DNA of 64,000 nt. Source: Prauserella_A sp040635515 (lineage in GTDB: Bacteria > Actinomycetota > Actinomycetes > Mycobacteriales > Pseudonocardiaceae). Position numbers and translations under genes: made by a program. Positions 32,766-40,971 of this stretch are shown here, piece after piece. The stretch spans positions 620,001 through 684,000 of the forward strand of contig JBEYHY010000003.1 of the NCBI GenBank assembly GCA_040635515.1, read 5' to 3'. The first letter of the stretch is position 1. Each line of letters opens with the position of its first letter. Under the pieces are notes generated by a model. The model had not been told where the DNA came from. It did no database searches and saw only the letters and a program-made list of their open reading frames with translations.

Positions 32766-33906
32766 GCCGGTCCGGCCGGTGATCATGCCGCGCGGCCTTC
32801 CGGGCTGGCTGGTCACCGGTCATGCCGAGGCGAAGGCGCTGCTCGCCGATCCGAGGCTGAGCAAGAACAGCGCGAGGATCGGCGAACTCCTTCCGCGCAG
32901 GCCGACCGCGACCGGCGGCACGGCGACGGAGGATTCGCGGGCGCTCGCCGAGCACATGCTGAACATGGATCCGCCGGACCACACCAGGCTTCGCGGTCTC
33001 GTCAACAAGGCATTCACCGCGAAGACCGTGGCGCGACTGCGGCCGAGGATCGAGCAGATCGCCGACGCCCTGCTGGACGATCTCGCCGGACTCGCGCGGG
33101 GCGCGGAGTTCGATCTGCTCGACGCGTACGCGTTTCCGTTGCCCATCACCGTGATCTGTGAGCTGCTCGGCGTTCCCGAGGACGAGAGGGGCAGCTTCCG
33201 CTCGTGGTCGACGACCATGGTGTCGGCGGGCTCCCCGGAGGAGGTCGCGAAGGTTTCCGCCGAGATGACGGCGTATCTCGGCGCGCTGATCGAGGGCAAG
33301 CGCAGGTCGCCGACCGGCGACCTGCTGTCCGATCTGGTGCACGTCGGCGACGGTGGCGACCAGTTGTCGCGGGGCGAGTTGCTTTCGATGGCCTTCCTGT
33401 TGCTGATCGCGGGGCACGAGACGACGGTGAACCTGATCGGCAACGCGGTGCTCGCGTTGCTGCGTGCCCCCGATCAGCTCGCGGCACTCAGGGCCGATCC
33501 CGCGCTGCTTCCCGGTGCCGTCGAGGAGTTCCTGCGCTTCGACGGGCCCGTGAACATCGCGACGCTGCGCTTCACCACCGAGGCCGTGCCTTGCGGCGAT
33601 CACGTCCTGCCCCCGGACGTGTTCGTGCTGGTGTCACTGCTGGGGGCGAACAGGGACGAGCGCAGATTCGCCGATCCGGGCAGGCTCGACGTCACCAGGC
33701 CCGCGAGCGGGCATCTGGCGTTCGGGCACGGCATCCACTACTGCGTCGGTGCCCCGCTGGCGCGGCTGGAGGGCGAGGTCGCGATCGGCAGGCTCATCGC
33801 GAGGTTCGGCGACACGTTGCGCCTGGCGGGACCGGCCGAGGAGCTTCGCTGGCGGCGCAGCACCCTCATCAGGGGGCTCGAACGGCTTCCCGTCTCGCTG
33901 AGCTGA
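32689..33906 (+). CDS. Cytochrome P450
   Basis: A 405-aa bacterial P450 with I-helix LLLIAGHETTVN (A241-T246), K-helix ExxR in EEFLRF, and the haem loop FGHGIHYCVGAPLARLE with Cys352 as ligand. It looks like a CYP105/CYP107-type soluble enzyme that needs ferredoxin and reductase, neither encoded nearby. GTG 32689 is chosen from homology to the usual N-terminus; it lies inside the HXXEE gene. bioA starts 30 bp downstream on the same strand, so it may be co-transcribed with the biotin genes. Confidence 0.9.
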   Translation: MEALQLDQGFIQDPHRLTALLREQCEPVRPVIMPRGLPGWLVTGHAEAKALLADPRLSKNSARIGELLPRRPTATGGTATEDSRALAEHMLNMDPPDHTRLRGLVNKAFTAKTVARLRPRIEQIADALLDDLAGLARGAEFDLLDAYAFPLPITVICELLGVPEDERGSFRSWSTTMVSAGSPEEVAKVSAEMTAYLGALIEGKRRSPTGDLLSDLVHVGDGGDQLSRGELLSMAFLLLIAGHETTVNLIGNAVLALLRAPDQLAALRADPALLPGAVEEFLRFDGPVNIATLRFTTEAVPCGDHVLPPDVFVLVSLLGANRDERRFADPGRLDVTRPASGHLAFGHGIHYCVGAPLARLEGEVAIGRLIARFGDTLRLAGPAEELRWRRSTLIRGLERLPVSLS

Positions 33907-33936
33907 TCGGTTGCGCGCGCGCCGTACAGTGCGGCC

Positions 33937-35220
33937 ATGACCGCCGACGAGGAACTGCTCGCGCTGGACGCGCGGCACGTGTGGCATCCGTACGCTCCCA
34001 TGCCCTCGACGGTGCCGCCGTTGCTCGTGAGGGAGGCGAGCGGCGCGTGCCTGCGGCTTGCCGACGGCAGGGAACTCGTCGACGGCATGTCGTCGTGGTG
34101 GGCGGCCGTGCACGGCTACCGGCACCCCGTGCTCGACGCCGCGCTCGCCGAACAGGCGGGCCGGATGAGTCACGTCATGTTCGGCGGACTGACCCACGAA
34201 CCGGCCATCAGGCTGGCGAGCACGCTCGCCGAGCTGACCCCCGACGGCCTCGAACACGTTTTCCTCTCCGATTCCGGTTCGGTCTCCGTCGAGGTCGCGC
34301 TGAAGATGTGCCTGCAGTACTGGCGGTCGATGGGAAAACCGGCAAAGCGCAGGATGCTCACCTGGCGAGGCGGCTACCACGGCGACACCTTCCATCCGAT
34401 GAGCGTGTGCGATCCGGATGGCGGAATGCACGCGCTGTGGAGGGGAGTGCTGCCGGAGCAGGTGTTCGTCGCCGCGCCGCCCTCCGGCTTCGGCGCCGAG
34501 CCCGACCAGTCCTATGTGGATGAACTGGCCGCCTCCGTCGAGCGCAACGCGGAGGAGCTGGCAGCCGTGGTGGTCGAACCGATCGTGCAGGGCGCGGGAG
34601 GGATGCGCTTTCACCATCCGGGCTACCTTCGCGCGTTGCGTGAGATCACCTCGGCCCATGACGTGCTGCTCGTGTTCGACGAGATCGCGACGGGGTTCGG
34701 CAGGACGGGTGCGCTCTTCGCGGCCGAGCACGCGGGAGTGACGCCGGACGTGCTGTGCCTCGGCAAGGCGCTCACCGGGGGCTATCTGACGATGGCGGCG
34801 ACGCTGTGCACGCCCCGCGTCGCCGGAGGCATCTCCGAAGGCGCCGTTCCCGTGCTGGCACACGGCCCGACCTTCATGGGCAACCCGCTGGCCGCCGCCG
34901 TGGCCAACGCTTCGATCGGCCTGCTCGCCGACGGCTCGTGGCAGCCGAGAGTGCGGCGCATCGAGGCGCTCCTGCGCGAGGGACTCGCTCCCGCGGCAGA
35001 GGTGCCCGGCGTCGTGGACGTACGGGTGCTCGGCGCCATCGGGGTGGTTCAGCTCGACCGGCAGGTCGACCTGGCGGAGGCGACGAAGGTACTGACGGGC
35101 GAAGGGGTGTGGCTGCGGCCGTTCCGCGATCTGCTGTACACCATGCCTCCCTACGTCTGCACCGACGGGCAGGTCGAGCGGATCACCGCGGCAATGGTAA
35201 AGACCACGCGAGTCGTGTGA
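33937..35220 (+). CDS. bioA: Adenosylmethionine-8-amino-7-oxononanoate aminotransferase
   Basis: A 427-aa class III aminotransferase that converts KAPA to DAPA using S-adenosylmethionine. It begins DARHVWHPYAPMP and has MSSWWAAVHGYRHPVLD, LTWRGGYHGDTFHPMSVCDP, the PLP-proximal LLVFDEIATGFGRTG and the PLP-lysine in CLGKALTGGYLTMAAT. These are specific to BioA rather than to other class III enzymes. First gene of the bioA / SulP-CA / bioD / bioB / bsaP cluster. Confidence 0.95.
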   Translation: MTADEELLALDARHVWHPYAPMPSTVPPLLVREASGACLRLADGRELVDGMSSWWAAVHGYRHPVLDAALAEQAGRMSHVMFGGLTHEPAIRLASTLAELTPDGLEHVFLSDSGSVSVEVALKMCLQYWRSMGKPAKRRMLTWRGGYHGDTFHPMSVCDPDGGMHALWRGVLPEQVFVAAPPSGFGAEPDQSYVDELAASVERNAEELAAVVVEPIVQGAGGMRFHHPGYLRALREITSAHDVLLVFDEIATGFGRTGALFAAEHAGVTPDVLCLGKALTGGYLTMAATLCTPRVAGGISEGAVPVLAHGPTFMGNPLAAAVANASIGLLADGSWQPRVRRIEALLREGLAPAAEVPGVVDVRVLGAIGVVQLDRQVDLAEATKVLTGEGVWLRPFRDLLYTMPPYVCTDGQVERITAAMVKTTRVV

Positions 35221-35565
35221 CAGCGCCCAAGATCACTCGATCCGGTTTGGACACTGCGAGCGGGCGGCGCCATGATCACTTACCGCAGTTGAGTGTCCGG
35301 TTCGTGTCCTTGATGGGGTGAGACTCAGCCCACTACGCGTGGGTTGTGTTCACGAAGTGATGGCCGCTGGGTAGTGACGGCCGCATGAAGCAAACATGAG
35401 AACTTCTTTCTATAGCGGACATTTCACACATTCTCCGGTTATCTGGTGTCGCACTCTTTGTCGACATCTCGGGCGCATCGGTGCGGATGCGAGCCACACG
35501 GCACATCCAGCACATCCAGCACAGCCGTTGACGCCGTTGACGCGGACAACCGGAAGGATCTTTGT
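35221..35565. other. 345-bp intergenic region before the SulP-carbonic anhydrase gene
   Basis: No gene is supported. It contains a dyad GGACACT (35249-35255) / AGTGTCC (35292-35298), possibly a bioA terminator, and a lower-GC segment (35390-35450) that is the likely promoter region. Tandem CACATCCAG and CCGTTGACG words occur at about 35500-35545. I could not assign -35/-10 elements with confidence. Confidence 0.5.
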
Positions 35566-37851
35566 ATGACGAGGAAGAACGGTCTCGCGACGAGCGATGA
35601 CCGCGGCGCTTCGCCATGGCGGAAAGCGAACGAGGTTCTGCGCCACGACATTCCGGCGTCGTTGGTGGTGTTCCTCGTCGCCGTACCGCTGTCCCTCGGT
35701 ATCGCGCTCGCCTCGGGAGCCCCGATCGTCGCCGGGCTCATCGCCGCGATCGTCGGCGGTGTCATGGCCGGTGCGGTCGGCGGAGCCCCACTGCAGGTCA
35801 GCGGTCCCGCCGCCGGACTGACCATTGTCATGGCCGAGACCATCAACACGTTCGGCTGGGCGGTCACCTGCGCCATCACCGTCGGCGCGGGCGCCTTACA
35901 AGTCCTTTTCGGACTGAGCAGGGTCGCGAGGGCGGCTCTCGCGATCTCTCCTGCCATCGTCCACGGGATGCTCGCCGGTATCGGGGTGACGCTGGTTCTC
36001 GGGCAGCTGCACGTCGTTCTCGGTGGCAGCGCGCAGAGTTCGTCCATCGACAACATCCTCGCGCTGCCTGGCCAGCTCGTCGCGCACCACGACACCGCGG
36101 CGATACTGGGTGTACTGACCATCGCCATCCTGCTGGTGTGGCCGAAGCTGCCCGCCGCAGTACGCAAGATCCCCGGCCCGCTCGCCGCGATCACCGTCGT
36201 GACCGTGCTGGCCTCCGTGGCGGGCATGGCGGCGCAGCGCGTCGAGCTGCCGGGTGATCTCCTCTCCGTCACGCTGATGCCGCGACTTCCGGAAGGACAC
36301 TGGTTCGACTTCGCGATCGCGGTGCTCACCATCGCGCTCATCGCCAGCGTCGAGACCCTGCTCTCCGCCGTCGCCGTCGACAAGATGCACAACGGAAAGC
36401 GCGCCAACCTCAACCGTGAGCTCGTCGGTCAGGGCGTCGCCAACATGACCTCCGGAGCCATCGGCGGTCTTCCCGTCACCGGTGTCATCGTGCGCAGTTC
36501 GACCAACGTCGTCGCGGGAGCGAGGACGAGGGCTTCGGCCATCCTGCACGGCGTGTGGGTGCTGTTGTTCACCGTCGCGCTCGCCTCGCTCATCGAGAGC
36601 ATCCCGCTGGCCGCGCTTGCCGGTCTGCTCGTCGTCGTCGGCGCCAAACTCGTTGACATCAAACACATCCGCCAGGTCCTCAAGCACGGCGACCTGCCGT
36701 TGTATCTGGTGACGCTGGTCGGTGTCGTCACCATCGACCTGCTCAGCGGCGTGCTGCTCGGGATCGCGCTGTCGCTCGTGCTGATGCTGGCTCGCACCAT
36801 GTGGTTCGGTATCCACGCCGAGGAGGAGGGACAGCACCGCCGCCTCGTCATCGAGGGTGCGCTGACCTTCCTTTCGGTGCCCCGGCTGTCCACAGTGCTC
36901 AATTCGATGCCGGAAGGCAGCACGGTCACGCTCGAACTGGTCGTCGACTACCTTGATCATGCCTCCTTCGAGTGCCTTTCCAGCTGGCAGCAGGCTCACG
37001 AGCGCGCCGGGGGCACGGTCGTCGTCGACGAGCTGGGACATCCCTGGTTCGCAAGGGGCAAGTCCGGCGCGCCGACGGTGCGCAGGAGGGCGGCGAAACC
37101 CGCGGTTCCCCGCTGGCTCGCGCCGTGGTCGGAGTGGATGGCCAAGGACTTCGGCGTGCACATCCCCGATCAGCGGACCGGTCCGCTGCGCAGGGGCACC
37201 TCCGAGTTCCAGAACCGCACGGCCCCGCTCGTGCAGGAGACCCTGAGCAAGCTGGCGACCGACCAGCGGCCGCACACGCTGTTCATCACGTGTGGCGACG
37301 CGAGGATCGTGCCCAACGTGATCACCACCAGCGGGCCGGGTGACCTGTTCGCGGTGCGCAACGTCGGCAACTTCGTTCCCGTCGGCGGAGCTGTGACCGC
37401 GAGCGACGACGACTCGGTCGGGGCCTCCATCGAATACGCGGTCAGCGTGCTCGCGGTGCGCGAGATCGTGGTGTGCGGGCATTCCTCGTGCGGCGCCATG
37501 CGGGCGCTGCTCGGTGAGACACCGGGAGGACTGCCCTCACTCGCCCGCTGGTTGCGGCACGGAGCGCCGAGTATGCGCAGGCACGGCGCGAACACGCCGG
37601 TCACGCTGGCGGGGGAGGTCCCCGAGCGGCAAGGTGATCGGCTGGCGCTGCACAACGTGTTGCAGCAGCTCGAACACCTCAGGCGCTATCCGATGGTCGC
37701 CGAGGCGGAACGCAAGGGCGAACTCCAGCTCACCGGAATGTACTTCGACGTGGGCAATGCGCAGGTATACCTCTTCGACCCCGCGGAGGGGGCCTTCGTG
37801 CCGGCCGGTGCCGGAGCGCCTGCCGAGGAGCCGGAGGTCAAGACCGGGTGA
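35566..37851 (+). CDS. SulP-family anion transporter fused to a beta-carbonic anhydrase
   Basis: A 761-aa bifunctional protein. Residues about 20-400 are the SulP transporter core with 10-12 helices (PASLVVFLVAVPLSLGIALASGAP, NMTSGAIGGLPVTGVIVRSS); about 440-500 resemble a STAS-like segment. Residues about 545-755 are a beta-carbonic anhydrase with zinc ligands C576 and D578 (TCGDARI) and H639, C642 (GHSSCGAM). Such fusions are known and are thought to import bicarbonate or sulfate while interconverting CO2 and bicarbonate. ATG 35566 has GGAAGGAT upstream. It sits between bioA and bioD. Confidence 0.93.
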   Translation: MTRKNGLATSDDRGASPWRKANEVLRHDIPASLVVFLVAVPLSLGIALASGAPIVAGLIAAIVGGVMAGAVGGAPLQVSGPAAGLTIVMAETINTFGWAVTCAITVGAGALQVLFGLSRVARAALAISPAIVHGMLAGIGVTLVLGQLHVVLGGSAQSSSIDNILALPGQLVAHHDTAAILGVLTIAILLVWPKLPAAVRKIPGPLAAITVVTVLASVAGMAAQRVELPGDLLSVTLMPRLPEGHWFDFAIAVLTIALIASVETLLSAVAVDKMHNGKRANLNRELVGQGVANMTSGAIGGLPVTGVIVRSSTNVVAGARTRASAILHGVWVLLFTVALASLIESIPLAALAGLLVVVGAKLVDIKHIRQVLKHGDLPLYLVTLVGVVTIDLLSGVLLGIALSLVLMLARTMWFGIHAEEEGQHRRLVIEGALTFLSVPRLSTVLNSMPEGSTVTLELVVDYLDHASFECLSSWQQAHERAGGTVVVDELGHPWFARGKSGAPTVRRRAAKPAVPRWLAPWSEWMAKDFGVHIPDQRTGPLRRGTSEFQNRTAPLVQETLSKLATDQRPHTLFITCGDARIVPNVITTSGPGDLFAVRNVGNFVPVGGAVTASDDDSVGASIEYAVSVLAVREIVVCGHSSCGAMRALLGETPGGLPSLARWLRHGAPSMRRHGANTPVTLAGEVPERQGDRLALHNVLQQLEHLRRYPMVAEAERKGELQLTGMYFDVGNAQVYLFDPAEGAFVPAGAGAPAEEPEVKTG

Positions 37852-37885
37852 CGGCCGTCGCCGCCGGCGGTATTACTGTCGCGAT

Positions 37886-38608
37886 GTGACCGTGCTGGTG
37901 ATCTCCGGAACAGGGACCGGCGTCGGCAAGACCGTGGTGACCGCGGCCATCGCGGCACTCGCGGGGGACCGCGGCGACAGTGTCGCGGTTCTCAAACCGG
38001 CACAGACCGGCGTCTCCCAGGACCAACCGGGAGATCTGGCCGATGTGCGCCGCCTTGCCGGTGACGTCGTCACCCGGGAAATACGCCGCTATCCCGACCC
38101 GCTCTCGCCCGACGCCGCGGCGCGGAGGCGAGGGTTGCCTCCGGTGACTCCCGCCGAGGTCGCCAAGGCGGCGAGCGAGCTGCACGACGAGCACGATCTC
38201 GTCCTCGTCGAGGGTGCGGGCGGGCTGCTCGTTCCCTTCGACTCCGGCGGCGGGACGATCGCCGACGCCTCCTGGTCGCTCGGCGCTCCCGTCCTCATCG
38301 TCGCCGAGCCGGGCCTCGGCACGATCAACGCGACCGCCCTGACCTCGGAGGTCGCGACCCGCCGGGGCCTCGACGTGGTGGGGCTGGTCATCGGGGCATG
38401 GCCGTCGCGGCCGGACCTCGCGGCCAGGTGCAACGTCGCGGACCTTCCGGTCGCGGCGGGCGCGCCGCTGCTCGGGGTGCTCCCGGCGGGGCTCGGTGAG
38501 GTGACGAGGGCCGAGTTCCTCGCCGAGGCGCGGCGTGGCCTCTCCCCGTGGTTCGGCGGCGAGTTCGACCCCGACTGTTTCACCGGACAGGTTTCGGCGC
38601 CGCAGTAG
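37886..38608 (+). CDS. bioD: Dethiobiotin synthetase
   Basis: A 240-aa ATP-dependent carboxylase that forms dethiobiotin from DAPA and CO2. It shows the P-loop VISGTGTGVGKTVVTAA, VLKPAQTG, LVEGAGGLLVPFD and VAEPGLGTINATALT. GTG 37886 is fixed by the P-loop near the N-terminus. The gene lies 34 bp after the SulP-CA gene and about 80 bp before bioB. Confidence 0.94.
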   Translation: MTVLVISGTGTGVGKTVVTAAIAALAGDRGDSVAVLKPAQTGVSQDQPGDLADVRRLAGDVVTREIRRYPDPLSPDAAARRRGLPPVTPAEVAKAASELHDEHDLVLVEGAGGLLVPFDSGGGTIADASWSLGAPVLIVAEPGLGTINATALTSEVATRRGLDVVGLVIGAWPSRPDLAARCNVADLPVAAGAPLLGVLPAGLGEVTRAEFLAEARRGLSPWFGGEFDPDCFTGQVSAPQ

Positions 38609-38686
38609 CATGTGCCGCGTCGCCGCACTTCGCGCGACAGCAGCACCCGAACCAGCCCGAACCAGCCCAGCCTCGAAGGAGATGCC

Positions 38687-39703
38687 GTGCCGGCAGCGAC
38701 CGCCGATTCGCCGATCATCCCGATCGCCCGCGACCAGGTACTCGAACGCGGCGTCGGGCTGGGGCAAGAGCAGATCCTCTCGGTGCTGCGGCTGGCCGAC
38801 GAGCACCTTCCCGAGCTGCTCGCGCTCGCGCACGAGGTCCGGTTGCGCTGGTGCGGACCCGAGGTCGAGGTCGAGGGCATCGTCAGCGTCAAGACCGGTG
38901 GCTGCCCCGAGGACTGCCACTTCTGTTCGCAATCCGGACGATTTCCCACCCCGGTGCGATCGGCCTGGCTCGACATCCCGGGGCTTGTGAAGGCAGCCGA
39001 GGAGACGGCGGCGACCGGCGCGACCGAGTTCTGCATCGTCGCCGCCGTGCGCGGCCCCGACGAGCGGCTGCTTTCCCAGGTGCGGGCGGGCATCACCGCG
39101 ATCCGCGAATCCGGCAACGACATCCAGATCGCCTGTTCACTGGGAATGCTCACGCGCGAACAGGTCGGCGAACTCGCCGACATGGGTGTCCACCGCTACA
39201 ACCACAATCTGGAAACGGCGCGCTCGCATTTCCCGAACGTGGTGACGACGCATTCCTGGGAGGAGCGAAGGGAAACGCTCGCCCTCGTCAAGGAAGCGGG
39301 CATGGAGGTCTGCTGCGGCGGCATCCTCGGCATGGGGGAGAGCGATGAGCAGCGCGCGGAGTTCGCGGCCCAGCTCGCCGAACTGGACCCGCACGAGGTT
39401 CCGCTCAACTTCCTGATCCCGCAGCCGGGAACGCCGTACGAGTCCTACGAACTCGTCGAGGGCAAGGACGCGTTGCGTATCGTCGCCGCGTTCCGGCTCG
39501 CGATGCCTGCCACGATGCTGCGGTTCGCGGGAGGAAGGGAACTGACCCTCGGCGACCTCGGCGCGGAGCACGGCATGCTCGGTGGCGTCAACGCGATCAT
39601 CGTCGGCAACTACCTGACCAACCTCGGCCGCTCGGCCGAAGCCGACCTCGACATGCTGCGGGAGTTGCGCATGCCGATCAAGGCGCTCAGCGAGACCCTG
39701 TGA
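38687..39703 (+). CDS. bioB: Biotin synthase (radical SAM)
   Basis: A 338-aa radical SAM enzyme that inserts sulfur into dethiobiotin. The SAM cluster cysteines are in CPEDCHFC (C73, C77, C80), followed by CSQSGRF, IVAAVRGPDERLL, HRYNHNLETARSHF and ETCCGGILGMGES-like EVCCGGILGMGES; the second cluster cysteines and the Arg in MLRFAGGRE are present. GTG 38687 has GAAGGAGA 6 nt upstream. The stop overlaps the start of bsaP (GTGA), indicating coupling. Confidence 0.95.
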   Translation: MPAATADSPIIPIARDQVLERGVGLGQEQILSVLRLADEHLPELLALAHEVRLRWCGPEVEVEGIVSVKTGGCPEDCHFCSQSGRFPTPVRSAWLDIPGLVKAAEETAATGATEFCIVAAVRGPDERLLSQVRAGITAIRESGNDIQIACSLGMLTREQVGELADMGVHRYNHNLETARSHFPNVVTTHSWEERRETLALVKEAGMEVCCGGILGMGESDEQRAEFAAQLAELDPHEVPLNFLIPQPGTPYESYELVEGKDALRIVAAFRLAMPATMLRFAGGRELTLGDLGAEHGMLGGVNAIIVGNYLTNLGRSAEADLDMLRELRMPIKALSETL

Positions 39704-39930
39704 GCACCCGGTTCTGTGTCCACTGCGGAGGGCAGGCCGAGTCGGGGGGTACGGAGCAAAGCGGCGGAAACCACGCCGCGTGCCATAATCCGCGCACCGC
39801 GCTCGAACCGCCCCGCTACTGCGGCCAGTGCGCGCGAAGGATGATCGTCCAGGTGACTCCAGCGGGCTGGAGCGCGCGCTGCAGCAGGCACGGCGAATCC
39901 ACCTCGGCGGGCGCGACGCCGACCGGCTAG
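39700..39930 (+). CDS. bsaP: Biotin synthase auxiliary protein (BsaP-like)
   Basis: A 76-aa cysteine-rich protein: FCVHCGG at the N-terminus, then PPRYCGQCARRMIVQV, WSARCSRHG. Arrangement and position directly after bioB match mycobacterial Rv1590, the auxiliary protein that actinobacterial BioB needs to make biotin. GTG 39700 overlaps the bioB stop by 4 nt. The four to five Cys suggest an Fe-S or Zn site. Confidence 0.85.
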   Translation: MSTRFCVHCGGQAESGGTEQSGGNHAACHNPRTALEPPRYCGQCARRMIVQVTPAGWSARCSRHGESTSAGATPTG

Positions 39931-39973
39931 GCTCCCCCGCAAGCAGGGGGCGCATGGCAGAGGGAGGCCGGGA

Positions 39974-40552
39974 TTGCCCGAGCAGCAGGCGGAGACCCCG
40001 TCGTACGCGCAGGCGTGGGCGGAGGCGCGCGACGCCCGGCCGAAGGTGGTCGTCAAGGCCGACCTGGTGCCCGCGATCAGCGTGCTGTCGATGGTCGGCC
40101 TGCTGGGGATCCCGCTCGGCTGGATCTGGTCGAGGCTGGCGCCGACACAGCGCATGCGCGTCGTGTCGGCGGAGGGCAATCCCATCGCACTGCAACTGGA
40201 GAGCTGGCACCGCTTCGACGCGCTGGCGATCTTCGTGCTGATGGGTTTGGCGACCGGACTCATCGTCGGTGTCGCCGTGTGGTTCCTGAGGGAACGCAGG
40301 GGGCCCGTCGTTCTGCTTGCCGCCGTCGGCGGTTCACTGCTCGCCGCGTGGCTGGGAATGCGGATGGGAATCGCGTTCGGCGACAGTCTCCACGCGGTGA
40401 CCGGGACGCCGAACGTAGGTGACATCGTCGAGAAGGCACCCGTGCTGGAGTCGGGCTGGGTGATCATCGCCCAGCCATTGACGGTCGCGCTCGCCTACGG
40501 TGTTCTCGCCACCTGGAACAGCAGGGACGACCTCGGCCGCAGACTCGGCTGA
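39974..40552 (+). CDS. DUF2567 membrane protein (Rv1591-like)
   Basis: A 192-aa protein with four predicted transmembrane helices (VLSMVGLLGIPLGWIWSRLA, LAIFVLMGLATGLIVGVAVW, LLAAVGGSLLAAWLGMRMG, and the C-terminal VIIAQPLTVALAYGVLATW). It corresponds to the membrane protein that follows bioB-bsaP in mycobacteria; function unknown. TTG 39974 follows a GGGAGG site. It is likely the last gene of the biotin operon. Confidence 0.85.
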   Translation: MPEQQAETPSYAQAWAEARDARPKVVVKADLVPAISVLSMVGLLGIPLGWIWSRLAPTQRMRVVSAEGNPIALQLESWHRFDALAIFVLMGLATGLIVGVAVWFLRERRGPVVLLAAVGGSLLAAWLGMRMGIAFGDSLHAVTGTPNVGDIVEKAPVLESGWVIIAQPLTVALAYGVLATWNSRDDLGRRLG

Positions 40553-40574
40553 GTCCATGCCGAAACGGTTCGGT

Positions 40575-40928
40575 TCAACCGTGCGCCGTATGCGCGAGGT
40601 GGGCGGTGAGCCGTTCTTTGGTGTCGTGCAAGGCTTCGAGCCGTTCGGTCACCGAGTCGAGCCGCTGCCGGTACAGCTCGATCGCCTCGGCGCAGACCGG
40701 GGCATGGGAGAGGTCCTTCGCGAGGCAGCCGGTGAGTTCGCGGATCTCGGCGATGGAAAGGCCCGTTTCCAGTAGCTGCCGGATATTGTGCACCGTGAGC
40801 ACGGCGTCGTCGTCGTAGTCGCGGTAACCGTTGTCTTTGCGCCGCACGCTGAGCAGGCCTTCCTGCTCGTAGTAACGCAAGGCGCGCTTCGTGGCTCCCG
40901 TCTGCTCCGCGAGTTCACCGATGTGCAT
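40575..40928 (-). CDS. MerR-family transcriptional regulator
   Basis: A 117-aa MerR protein: MHIGELAEQTGATKRALRYYEQEGLL and DNGYRDYDDDAVLTVHNIRQLLETGLSIAEIREL give the winged helix, followed by a dimerising helix and one Cys pair region (GCLAKDLSHAPVCAEAIELYRQRL). It lies 43 nt downstream of the MFS gene on the same strand. The MFS promoter has a MerR-type 19-bp spacer, so the regulator likely activates its own operon in response to a pump substrate. Confidence 0.9.
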   Translation of the reverse strand: MHIGELAEQTGATKRALRYYEQEGLLSVRRKDNGYRDYDDDAVLTVHNIRQLLETGLSIAEIRELTGCLAKDLSHAPVCAEAIELYRQRLDSVTERLEALHDTKERLTAHLAHTAHG

Positions 40929-40971
40929 GGTTGCCGTCCCGTCCCAGGTGCCGTCCGATCCGGTGTCCAGG

